DNA of 64,000 nt. It comes from Faecalicoccus pleomorphus DSM 20574. Its GTDB lineage: Bacteria > Bacillota_I > Bacilli_A > Erysipelotrichales > Erysipelotrichaceae. The stretch covers positions 22,553 to 86,552 of the forward strand of contig NZ_ATUT01000005.1 in assembly GCF_000420345.1 (NCBI RefSeq), given 5' to 3'. Below, in pieces: positions 24,615-33,000 of the stretch (its first letter is position 1; every line of letters starts with the position of its first letter). Made by a program: the position numbers and the translations under genes. The notes beneath the pieces are model-generated. The model saw only the letters and a program-made list of their open reading frames with translations, was not told the origin of the DNA and made no database searches.

Positions 24615-25036
24615 TTTTTATCCTCCGTTTTTAACAATTTATTATAGAATATTATACTTGTTCTCGCGTTCTCAATTATAGTCTCTAAATCAAGTTCTTC
24701 CCAAGAAACTCCATTCTTTTTGGCAATCATCAATTCCAAAACTAACGGAAGATTGATACCGGCTATCAACTTTCTGGAATCCGATAAAAATGGGAGTGCC
24801 ATATTCGCCGGTGTTCCTCCTGGTAAATCCAATAAGATGACCATATTTTTATCTTTATATTTATTTTCTACAACATCTGAGATTTTATTCGAAAAAGTAT
24901 CCAATGCTTCTCCAGTCTCAAAAGACAACACATCCATATCATTTTGATCAATATCTAATATGAGCTGCAAAGCACTAAAATATCCTTTTGACAATGCAGC
25001 ATGTGTCACCACCAACACTTCAAAAGCATCACCCAT
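24611..25036 (-). CDS. PTS mannose-family IIA component
   Basis: This 141-residue IIA has the active-site segment VLVVTHAALSKGY with His12, and ILLDLPGGTPANMAL in the middle, a family hallmark. ATG 25036 is chosen because AAAAGGGTG precedes it; the in-frame GTG at 25045 lies within that site. It receives phosphate from HPr. The gene follows the HAD gene by 15 bases. Confidence 0.9.
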   Translation of the reverse strand: MGDAFEVLVVTHAALSKGYFSALQLILDIDQNDMDVLSFETGEALDTFSNKISDVVENKYKDKNMVILLDLPGGTPANMALPFLSDSRKLIAGINLPLVLELMIAKKNGVSWEELDLETIIENARTSIIFYNKLLKTEDKK

Positions 25037-25051
25037 AATCGTCACCCTTTT

Positions 25052-25714
25052 CTATGCTTCAATCATCTTTTCCAGTACATGTATTGCTTGTTTTAAGTTT
25101 GGCAATATCTGTTGTGTCATTTCCACTTGATCAGGTTCAGGAACTTCCAAATCTGGAACCATAATGCAAGGAATATGCGCACGATACGCAGCAGTAACCC
25201 CTACTTTTGAATCTTCAAATACCAGAGCATCATGACTATTTACATCCATCTTTCTTAAAACTTTCAAATATATGTCGGGAGAAGGTTTCTTATTCGAAAC
25301 TTCATCTCCACAACATATGTAATCGAATTTGTGGTACAAATTGACTCTTTTTAATCTTTCTTCCGTCAAACAGCGGGAAGTAGAGGTTGCAACTGCCATA
25401 GGAATCTTCTTTTTTGTTAAATACGATATGACTTCATAAACACCCGGTTGCACCCTCAGTTGCGTTTTTAATCGCTTTAATCCCTCTGCTCGAGCTGTTT
25501 CTAAAAATTCATCCGGTGTACAATGTCCCTGTAAATCTCGTTCAAGAATTTCTTTCACAGTATCTCCACTATGTCCAACAACCTTCATGAATAAAGAATT
25601 TCCTATGTCATCTAGTGAATATGCCTTGGCAACATCACTCCAAACTTCCTGCCAAACTCTCTCTGTATCCAATATAAGGCCATCTACATCGAAAATAACT
25701 AATTCCAGTGGCAT
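25052..25714 (-). CDS. HAD phosphatase, beta-phosphoglucomutase-like
   Basis: This 220-residue HAD subfamily IA protein has the nucleophile motif VIFDVDGLILDTE, a helical cap domain, ATSTSR (motif II), KKPSPDIYL (motif III) and VFEDSKVGV (motif IV). It resembles sugar-phosphate phosphatases and beta-phosphoglucomutases. Its place in a PTS/deglycase operon suggests it acts on a sugar phosphate from that pathway. ATG 25714 has CGGAGA before it. Confidence 0.85.
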   Translation of the reverse strand: MPLELVIFDVDGLILDTERVWQEVWSDVAKAYSLDDIGNSLFMKVVGHSGDTVKEILERDLQGHCTPDEFLETARAEGLKRLKTQLRVQPGVYEVISYLTKKKIPMAVATSTSRCLTEERLKRVNLYHKFDYICCGDEVSNKKPSPDIYLKVLRKMDVNSHDALVFEDSKVGVTAAYRAHIPCIMVPDLEVPEPDQVEMTQQILPNLKQAIHVLEKMIEA

Positions 25715-25729
25715 GTACAAGTCTCCGTT

Positions 25730-26707
25730 TTAGTATTCCATCTGCCACATATAGCGACGAACATCCAAAGAATGTCCACGTTCAAACGCAATTGCTTCGA
25801 TAAACAAACGAATCACTACTCCCGAAAGAATGGCGGCAATATATTGTTTAGCTTCTGGAGCTACTGTATCCAAATGCAAATCTTTCTGATCTAAAACTAA
25901 CAGCTTATCTGTGAACTTTGTTGCGAAATCTTCGACACGCTGATCCAAATGACGCGTATTTCCAATACTCTTTACCAACATGAATGGTACATCATAATCG
26001 GTAATTTCGAATGGTCCGTGGAAATACTCTCCAGAATGAATGCATCCAGAATTGATCCATTGCATTTCCATAAACCAGCACATAGCTGTAGAATAAGCTT
26101 CACCGTAGTTGATACCACTTCCGATTGTATAAATAATTGGATCACGTTTCTGTGCCTTTGCCCAATCTTTAGCCTGTTCGGCATACTGTGCTTTGGCTTC
26201 TTCACTCAATTCTGTTAATTTTTCCAATTCTTGTAAACATACATCCCATTTCTCATTTGGTGCTAATACTTTTAACAAATTGAAAATCAAACCATAAAGA
26301 ATACCTTTGTTCTTATCGGAATCACTCACATCTTTTCCCCAATCATAATGAACAGGATATTCAGCAGCTTCCCAAAGCTCCGATCCAACTAAATTGGAAA
26401 GGGCAACTGTCATAGCCCCTTTTTCTCTTGCCAATTTAGTCGCGGCAATAGTTTCCGGAGTATTTCCAGAATGTGAACAGGAAATCACCAGTGAATCTGC
26501 ACAAAGATTTTTCGGTGTGTCATATACAAATTCATTTGCCGTATATACATGACTAGGTACATTAGATTCGCGGTCAAATATGTATTGACCTGCCATTAAA
26601 ACTGCTTGAGAACCACCACAAGCTACAAAGTAAACTTCATTCACTTCTCCTTTGGCTTTCAAAGCCTGCATTACATTTTTAATTTGTTCTGCATGTTCTT
26701 GTCTCAT
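25730..26707 (-). CDS. SIS-domain fructosamine-6-phosphate deglycase (FrlB/GfrF-like)
   Basis: This 325-residue double-SIS protein closely follows B. subtilis FrlB: VYFVACGGSQAVL, FDRESNVPSHVYTANEF, ISCSHSGNTPET, YTIGSGINYG and CIHSGEYFHGPFEI, ending RRYMWQMEY. FrlB and GfrE/GfrF split phosphorylated Amadori products such as fructoselysine-6-P or glucoselysine-6-P into a sugar phosphate and the amino acid. The operon order (deglycase, HAD, IIA, IIB, IIC, IID) parallels the Salmonella gfr locus, but only one deglycase is present. The exact amino-acid partner is unknown. It is the first gene of the operon, with GGGAG before the ATG. Confidence 0.85.
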   Translation of the reverse strand: MRQEHAEQIKNVMQALKAKGEVNEVYFVACGGSQAVLMAGQYIFDRESNVPSHVYTANEFVYDTPKNLCADSLVISCSHSGNTPETIAATKLAREKGAMTVALSNLVGSELWEAAEYPVHYDWGKDVSDSDKNKGILYGLIFNLLKVLAPNEKWDVCLQELEKLTELSEEAKAQYAEQAKDWAKAQKRDPIIYTIGSGINYGEAYSTAMCWFMEMQWINSGCIHSGEYFHGPFEITDYDVPFMLVKSIGNTRHLDQRVEDFATKFTDKLLVLDQKDLHLDTVAPEAKQYIAAILSGVVIRLFIEAIAFERGHSLDVRRYMWQMEY

Positions 26708-26729
26708 AATTTTCTCCCTTTCTTAATGA

Positions 26730-26750
26730 TTATATATCATTATATATCTT
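26730..26750 (-). promoter_or_regulatory. Possible GntR operator, tandem GATATATAAT
   Basis: On the minus strand GATATATAAT occurs twice in a row between the -10 box and the Shine-Dalgarno site of the PTS operon. ATATATAATC also appears just upstream of the gntR gene. AT-richness makes chance similarity possible. Confidence 0.3.
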
Positions 26751-26760
26751 TACATAACCT

Positions 26761-26788
26761 ATTATACATATAACAGATAAATATGCAA
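26761..26788 (-). promoter_or_regulatory. Promoter of the PTS/deglycase operon
   Basis: TTGCAT (26783-26788), a 16-base spacer and TATAAT (26761-26766) on the minus strand. Confidence 0.75.
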
Positions 26789-26797
26789 TCGTTTTCA
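26784..26797 (-). promoter_or_regulatory. Catabolite-responsive element (cre)
   Basis: TGAAAACGATTGCA matches 13 of 14 positions of the CcpA consensus TGWAANCGNTNWCA and overlaps the -35 box of the PTS operon. Binding of CcpA there would block RNA polymerase, so repression by preferred sugars is expected. Confidence 0.75.
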
Positions 26798-26826
26798 TTC
26801 TTTTTTTTACCAGTTTCCCCGCTCAA

Positions 26827-26868
26827 CAAAAAAAAGAGATATTTACACAAAAACGTATAAATATCTCT
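26827..26868 (-). terminator. Terminator of the yitT-like gene
   Basis: AGAGATATTTA (26835-26845) pairs with TAAATATCTCT (26858-26868), and an A run on the plus strand gives the minus-strand T tract. Confidence 0.8.
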
Positions 26869-26901
26869 ATCTTAATATGAAAATATAAACCATTTACTTT
26901 T

Positions 26902-27789
26902 TTACCATACATTACGATTGATTGTTCCATCCTCAAAAGTAAAACCAGAACCATGAATTTCATTGACATCACTGACAACCATAAAAGCAGCTGGATCAAT
27001 CCGGTTGATTTCTTGTTCCACCAAAGGATATTCTTTTCGAGAAATCACACACATTACAACAGGACGTTCCTGTTGTGTATAACCACCTTTTCCAGAGAGA
27101 ATCGTTACTCCACGGCTCATCGTATTCATTAAATAATCACGAACTTCATCCCACTTTGATGAAATGATCATAACGTTCTTGGCACTCTGTGAACCTAACA
27201 GAACTGTTTTATTAATAACCTGACCAGAAATAAACACAGTAATGATTCCAACCAGTGCCTTTTGAAGACCATAGGTTATCACACCAAATAAAATCGTTAA
27301 AATATCCACGATCATGACAGAATTTCCAGAGGATAACCGGGCATACTTATGTATAATCAAGGCCGGAATATCCATTCCTCCTGTACTGGCACCGGCTCGA
27401 AACGCCAATCCCAGGCCAAACCCTGCCAACACACCGGCATAAATTGCCGCCAAATAATCAGGCATAACAAATGTATCTGCAGGGAATTGTTCTACCACTG
27501 CCGATAAAAGCGTAACTAGCACTGGATAGGCAATAGCTGATACCACTGTCTTCAAAGCAAATTCTTTTCCTAAAAAAATAAATCCTAAAATAAAGAGTCC
27601 CACAGTCAAAATATTGATCATCCAAACTGGACCTACTGGAACTAATGGTTGTAAAGCCACAGATAAACCGGCAATTCCTCCATCTAGTAAATGATTCGGC
27701 AATACAATGAACGCAACTTCGCAAGCAATGATCAAGTTGCCTAATACTACAAAAATTAAATCTTTCCACCAATTCTTATTTTTCCCCAT
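26902..27789 (-). CDS. YitT family membrane protein
   Basis: This 295-residue protein has the DUF161 repeats of the YitT family: five or six membrane helices with GNLIIACEVAFIVLPNHLLDG, GLGLAFRAGASTGGMDIPALI and a soluble C-terminal DUF2179 domain (SSKWDEVRDYLMNTMSRGVT, IDPAAFMVVSDVNEIHG). Function is not established; some homologs are proposed transporters. ATG 27789 has GGGAGG 5 bases before it, so the longer frame to 27816 is not used. It is transcribed alone or after the GNAT gene. Confidence 0.88.
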   Translation of the reverse strand: MGKNKNWWKDLIFVVLGNLIIACEVAFIVLPNHLLDGGIAGLSVALQPLVPVGPVWMINILTVGLFILGFIFLGKEFALKTVVSAIAYPVLVTLLSAVVEQFPADTFVMPDYLAAIYAGVLAGFGLGLAFRAGASTGGMDIPALIIHKYARLSSGNSVMIVDILTILFGVITYGLQKALVGIITVFISGQVINKTVLLGSQSAKNVMIISSKWDEVRDYLMNTMSRGVTILSGKGGYTQQERPVVMCVISRKEYPLVEQEINRIDPAAFMVVSDVNEIHGSGFTFEDGTINRNVW

Positions 27790-27885
27790 AACAACCTCCC
27801 ATATGCACCTTGTCATTATAACATTGAAACACTATGCAAATAAGAGATTTTAAGGTATCTATGCAAATTCTCACATAAAACCTGC

Positions 27886-28338
27886 TTATAAAATGATTTT
27901 TTCCATCCAATAATTTTCCATCGCCACACCTCGTACATACACTATTTGTTTTTGTATACATCGATAGCCTCTATGCGCAAAAAAAGGCTTTGCCGTTATA
28001 GAAGCTTGTGTGATAACTCTTTTCGTTGCCAAAGCTTCCAAGACATCACATAACATAGTGCCAATTCCTTCATTTTGATGATCTTTATGTACGAACAATC
28101 GATCCAGATACCCTTGTGCATCTATATCCCCAAAGCCAACGATCTGACCATCGTTTTCAACAACAAACGTAGTGTGATCTAAAAAACGCTGATTCCACGC
28201 ATTACGATCGTATTCTACAGGTGCCCACGCATCCAATTGTATCCTGGTATAATCGACTGCATTCACCGTATGCACTGTATTCCAAAATAAGTCGCGTAAA
28301 ATTGGCGCATCTTCTTCCTTATAAGAACGAATGTACAT
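27886..28338 (-). CDS. GNAT family N-acetyltransferase
   Basis: This 150-residue single-domain GNAT enzyme has the N-terminal pattern IRSYKEEDAPILRDLFWNTV, VGFGDIDAQGYLDRLFVH (motif A strand) and the acetyl-CoA loop HQNEGIGTML. FFAHRGYRC follows near the end, typical of YafP-like members. The acceptor is unknown. Its stop lies about 97 bases before the yitT-like start, and its start abuts the end of the HAD gene (1-base gap), so it is probably co-transcribed with that gene. Confidence 0.85.
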   Translation of the reverse strand: MYIRSYKEEDAPILRDLFWNTVHTVNAVDYTRIQLDAWAPVEYDRNAWNQRFLDHTTFVVENDGQIVGFGDIDAQGYLDRLFVHKDHQNEGIGTMLCDVLEALATKRVITQASITAKPFFAHRGYRCIQKQIVYVRGVAMENYWMEKIIL

Positions 28339-28339
28339 T

Positions 28340-29149
28340 TTACAAGTTCTCCAACATATGTGATATTACAGAGTATTCATCATATGGACCAATTTGATAG
28401 CTTGCTGCTTCTTTAGCCTGCACAGTACCTGTAGATGGACAATAGGAATGTTCAAAACGCTTTAACATCGATAGATCATTTAACCCATCTCCATACACAT
28501 ACACATCTTCATCACGAATATGAAGAAAATCTGCAAGTTCTTTGACCGCATTTCCTTTTGTCACACCAAAACCTGTTATTTCAGCTAAACTAGTCACACT
28601 CGGAGCATTGACAATTTTATCCGCATAGTGTTTTGATAATTCTTCAATTTCTTGATACATGTCTTCATGCGTACAATGCAGATTCACTTTATAAATGTCT
28701 TTCGATAAAATATCAAAAGGATCACATTGAAAATGATATTTTCTCAAGTTTTTTGCCATATTTTTTTGAACTTCCCGATTTCTCATTCTTTGATTTTGCA
28801 TATATATCTTCGTGAAAGTTTCCTCATCCCCTGTCGTATAAATTTCATCGAATGTCTGGTATTCAAATTTATACGGCGTTTCAAATAAGAGAAGCCGGAT
28901 AGTTTCTTTATCCATTGGATGTGAAGAAATGATATGTCCCGCTTTATCTAAAATACAAGCGCCGTTCATACCAATCAAAAAGGTATCTACCAAACCCGCA
29001 GAACGGGTTAACGATAAGTTTCTACCGGTACACACAGTAAAAATATGTCCCGCTTCAAATATTTTTTCAATACCTTCATTGATTCGATGATCCGATTGAT
29101 GATTTCTATTCAGTAAAGTTCCGTCTAAATCCGAAGCAAACAATTTCAT
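28340..29149 (-). CDS. Cof-type HAD phosphatase
   Basis: This 269-residue HAD-IIB hydrolase has the nucleophile motif ASDLDGTLLNRN at its start, VCTGR (motif II), a C2 cap between about 85 and 190, GFGVTKGNAVKELA with the conserved Lys, and YGDGLNDLSML (motif IV). It is distinct from the HAD at 17173. ATG 29149 is used because AAAGGAGA precedes it; the in-frame TTG at 29155 is inside that spacing. It starts about 33 bases after the sortase gene. Substrate unknown. Confidence 0.85.
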   Translation of the reverse strand: MKLFASDLDGTLLNRNHQSDHRINEGIEKIFEAGHIFTVCTGRNLSLTRSAGLVDTFLIGMNGACILDKAGHIISSHPMDKETIRLLLFETPYKFEYQTFDEIYTTGDEETFTKIYMQNQRMRNREVQKNMAKNLRKYHFQCDPFDILSKDIYKVNLHCTHEDMYQEIEELSKHYADKIVNAPSVTSLAEITGFGVTKGNAVKELADFLHIRDEDVYVYGDGLNDLSMLKRFEHSYCPSTGTVQAKEAASYQIGPYDEYSVISHMLENL

Positions 29150-29182
29150 AGGCAATCTCCTTTGTCCCTATTATACATGGTT

Positions 29183-29974
29183 TCACTTTCTTCGACATCC
29201 TATTTTCCGACACAATATCCAACCTGCCACCAATAAAGCTCCAATACTTGCCAATACTATCCAATGTATAGACAAGGGCCTCTGTATATCTACATTTGCA
29301 TTCTCTTCTACTCTTGTACCAGTCACTAATAATCGGTGTGAATTGATCATATAAGGGGTACACGTCACAAGGGTGGCTAAATCCTGGTTCGCGTCCAAAG
29401 GTTCCATTTGAAACGCATCCGGCAAAATGGTATCTATAGAAATCACTTTATATGTATGAAGTCCTTTGACTGTATAAATAGAAAATGTATCTCCAATTTC
29501 CAACTCGTTCAATCTAGAAAACAATGCAGCACCTGGTAGTCCTCTATGGCCTGCCAACATAGTGTGTGTACCTATACCACCAGATGGAAACGATGTACCA
29601 CTCAAATGGCCAATCCCCTTTTGTAAGGTGGTATCCGATGTTCCTTCGTAAATAGGTTCTTTAACTTGAATTTTTGGTATTATGATTTCTCCAATTACAT
29701 CATGAGCGGCCAGCCGATCATTGATCTTGTATACCTCCTGACCGGAAGAATATGGGTCACTCACACTTTGATTTAAAGTCGATTGGTTATATTTTTCTAT
29801 TTCCTTTGCCAGCTGTTCTCGATCTTTATCTTGTATGGATTGAACATATTCTTGAAAATCATTAGTACTTTGCATACTACTTTGCTCATGTTCAAAATGA
29901 TGTACTATTGGATAAAGTACTAAAAGAACACCCAAAACAATCAATGTTATATAAATATATTTTTTAAATTTCAT
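29183..29974 (-). CDS. Class C (pilin) sortase
   Basis: This 263-residue sortase has a hydrophobic helix at each end (residues about 7-24 and 237-255), the hallmark of class C enzymes that polymerise pilins. A lid motif DPY (73-75) precedes the catalytic domain, which carries His143 (AGHRG), Cys205 (TLVTCTPY) and Arg214 (SHRLLVTG). The likely substrate is the LPSTG adhesin encoded upstream, and perhaps the small pilin-like protein. A hairpin terminator lies between the adhesin gene and this one, so the sortase may be made at a lower level through readthrough. Confidence 0.93.
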   Translation of the reverse strand: MKFKKYIYITLIVLGVLLVLYPIVHHFEHEQSSMQSTNDFQEYVQSIQDKDREQLAKEIEKYNQSTLNQSVSDPYSSGQEVYKINDRLAAHDVIGEIIIPKIQVKEPIYEGTSDTTLQKGIGHLSGTSFPSGGIGTHTMLAGHRGLPGAALFSRLNELEIGDTFSIYTVKGLHTYKVISIDTILPDAFQMEPLDANQDLATLVTCTPYMINSHRLLVTGTRVEENANVDIQRPLSIHWIVLASIGALLVAGWILCRKIGCRRK

Positions 29975-29983
29975 ATTCTTTTC

Positions 29984-30011
29984 TAAAAAGACAGGCTATT
30001 TTGCCTGTCTT
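29984..30011 (-). terminator. Terminator between the adhesin and sortase genes
   Basis: AAGACAGGC (29988-29996) pairs with GCCTGTCTT (30003-30011), and five T follow on the minus strand. It begins at the adhesin stop codon and would reduce transcription into the sortase gene. Confidence 0.8.
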
Positions 30012-33000
30012 ATTTCTTTTTATTCTTTCGGAATCCCTTCCAACCGATTCCTGTCAATATAAGACCTGATATCGTATAGAATAGAGAACCTATTCCTCCC
30101 GTAGAAGGAAGAATGATTCGATTAGAAATTTCATAGACGATCTGGATCGTCTTGGTTTCCGTAGAGGGATCGACATTTTCTGCTTCCACTTTCTCCATGG
30201 AAGGTTTTTCATATCCCTGTGAACTCAAGTCTGGAGAGACAACCTCGCTCCATTCTCCATCTGTATGCATCCAAGCCTGATCTGGGTCTTCGGTATCTAC
30301 TTGATTATCATCATTGGTATCATAGCCTAACACTTCACCTGTCACTTTATCAATGATCACATGTCGTTCAAATTCAACTGTCTGCTCCACAGAATCCGCT
30401 ACATTTTCTTTTGTCATTCCATCGATATATTCAATCGTTCGTGTAGTGGATTTTTGAAGATTTTCTTTGCCTGCTTCTTTAGACCAGACACTTTCACTGC
30501 CATCGATAGGATCTCCCGGTGTTTTCGCATTGTCAGGAGTGATTGTTTCATACGTATGTTCCAGATGAATGATTACAACCTGATCAGTGGATGGATCTAT
30601 GTCAAAGTGTTCCGGCAGTGTATCCACTCTCACGATCGCATACCCTTTTGTACCATAGCCATCTGCAATCTTCTGCAAATCCTCCTGAGTCTTGTTCAAA
30701 GATGCTCCGGAAGGTCCGGTATCTAAAAGAACATTGTCTTCCAGTGTTTTCTTAGCCGTATCATCGATAATCGTATAAACCACCTTTTGTGTGGAACGAT
30801 TATAGGTAACTGTAACGGTTTCATCACTTGTATTGGATGTCACAACCTTTTCATCGACTTTAGAAACATCAGGTGCTTCATATCCTTTCGAAGATAAATC
30901 CGGTGAGGTTACTTTAGCCCAGGTATTGGAGTTTGTCATCCAGGCTTTATCTGCACTTGTAGTATCCACCGTGCCATCCCCATTGGTATCATAGCCTAGT
31001 ACTTCACCAGTCACTTTATCCACAACCACATGACGAGTGAATGTAACAGTTTGTTCAACCGAATCGGCCACTTTTTCCTTGGTTAGACCATCTACATAAT
31101 TAATCGTTCGTGTGATTGATTTTTGAAGAGAAACTTGATCCACTCCATCCGGCCAATTTGACTCACTACCATCAATTGGATCTCCAGGGGTTTGTGGATT
31201 GTCTGGAGTCACCGTAACAGTCGCATGCTTTAGATGAACGACAATCTCTTGATCTTTTGAAGTATCGCTATCAAAGGTACCTGGTAGTTCATCTTGTGAA
31301 ACCACTTCATAGCTTTTGTCCGTATAGGTTTTGATTATCACATCGAAATCCTTTTGTGTTTTATGTAAGTTGGTTTCTGAAGCACCACTGTCGAATGCAA
31401 CTTTATCTTCTAAAGTCTTCTTGGTACTGTCATCGATAATCGTATAAACCACTTTTTGGGTATCCGCTTTGATATAGACATACGCATCCATTTCCCCTGT
31501 AAAGGTTCCCTGTGCAGCCGCATCATCTTGTTGGACAATTTGATACCCTGCTGGTGCCTGCACGTCATTTTGGTACGTTTCATTTTTGACACCGTTAAGT
31601 TCCCGTTTCAAGCTATCTACTTCAGTACCATCACTTGGTGTCCATGTGTCCTTAGGACTTGCCCCCGTTATGTCAATATAGTGTACCGTCACCTTGTATT
31701 CTTTTTGTTTATAAAGATAAACAACATCCTGTGCCTGATCATCTAGGGTACCTTTTTCTTTTCCTTGCGCCAATCCTATATAGGTATAATCATCCACGTC
31801 AACAGGTGATGTTGTAAAAGAATCATAAGAGGCTCCTGTACCATCTGTATTTCGGCCCGTAATCACTTTCGGATCCGCAACATCCACATCTGTAGGAGTG
31901 GTCCCATCTTTGGTTTCTTTGTAGTAAGCATGGATTTGCGGCGTACCATAAATCTTCGTTTCTAAATCTGTTCGATTGCTTAAAGTGCCCAATCCCTGAT
32001 CATCGTTATGGGCATAACTATAAGTTGGTATAATAGCTGTTTGTCCGATACTCTGATCATTGATATTTTCAACTTGAATTGGCAAATAGGCAACCATCTG
32101 TACTTTGGTTTGAATGGCAGAAGAGCTTAATGCCACACTTCGAATACTGGACCAATCTTTCACTTGATCCTCTGTCATCCAATCCTCAGAATTTAATTCG
32201 ATCCTCACATTGGAATTTGCCTTTGGCAGGTCAAGCGATTTTGTAGAATAGTACAATGTGCCAACAGTTTCTACTCTTCCTGGTCCTGTCAACATCAAAG
32301 AATACGAATCATTTCTAGGCAGTATCGCAATCGCCTGTCCATTGATATAGTCATAGTTTGTACTATTTGTGATTGCTAAACGAAGAATTCCTTTTGATTT
32401 ATCATCGCTAGTATCACTTTTAACACCTCGATCAAAGCCGGCTGCTCCTGCTCCTTGTCCATAATAGGCTGTAAGACTTGTTTTTTCACCAGACACCCCA
32501 TTTTTAAAGCCTACAATGGTTGGAATCGTAATTTTCCATGCTTTCCCTTTGCCTCCATCGTATACTTTTCCGCCATATTTAGGATGCGTGGCAGGATCAT
32601 TTTGATCAATCACACGAGTGACCCAGTCCGTTGTTCCTTGAGCCGATACAGCCATGTCACTGACTTTAAATGGAATCTGATTTGGATAGAAAAACGAACC
32701 CATATTAGCATTTTTAGGCACGTTGACCTCATACATTGAAAAATCAAATTGCGTCACATGTTCTCCACTTTCATCGATGCCTAAATCAGTAATCACTGGA
32801 TAGTATTTTTTCTTACTTTCCGGATGTGTCCATCCATAATCCCCCAATTTAGAATAATCTACATCAATGGCTTGATGGGCAATGCTTCGTACTTGAACGA
32901 CAGGTAAGCGCACATAATGAGGACGGTCAATGGCCGATTCAGGCAATATGATTTTATTTTCAGTATCCTCTGGTACAGCTGTTTCCATCCCCAAGCCAGA

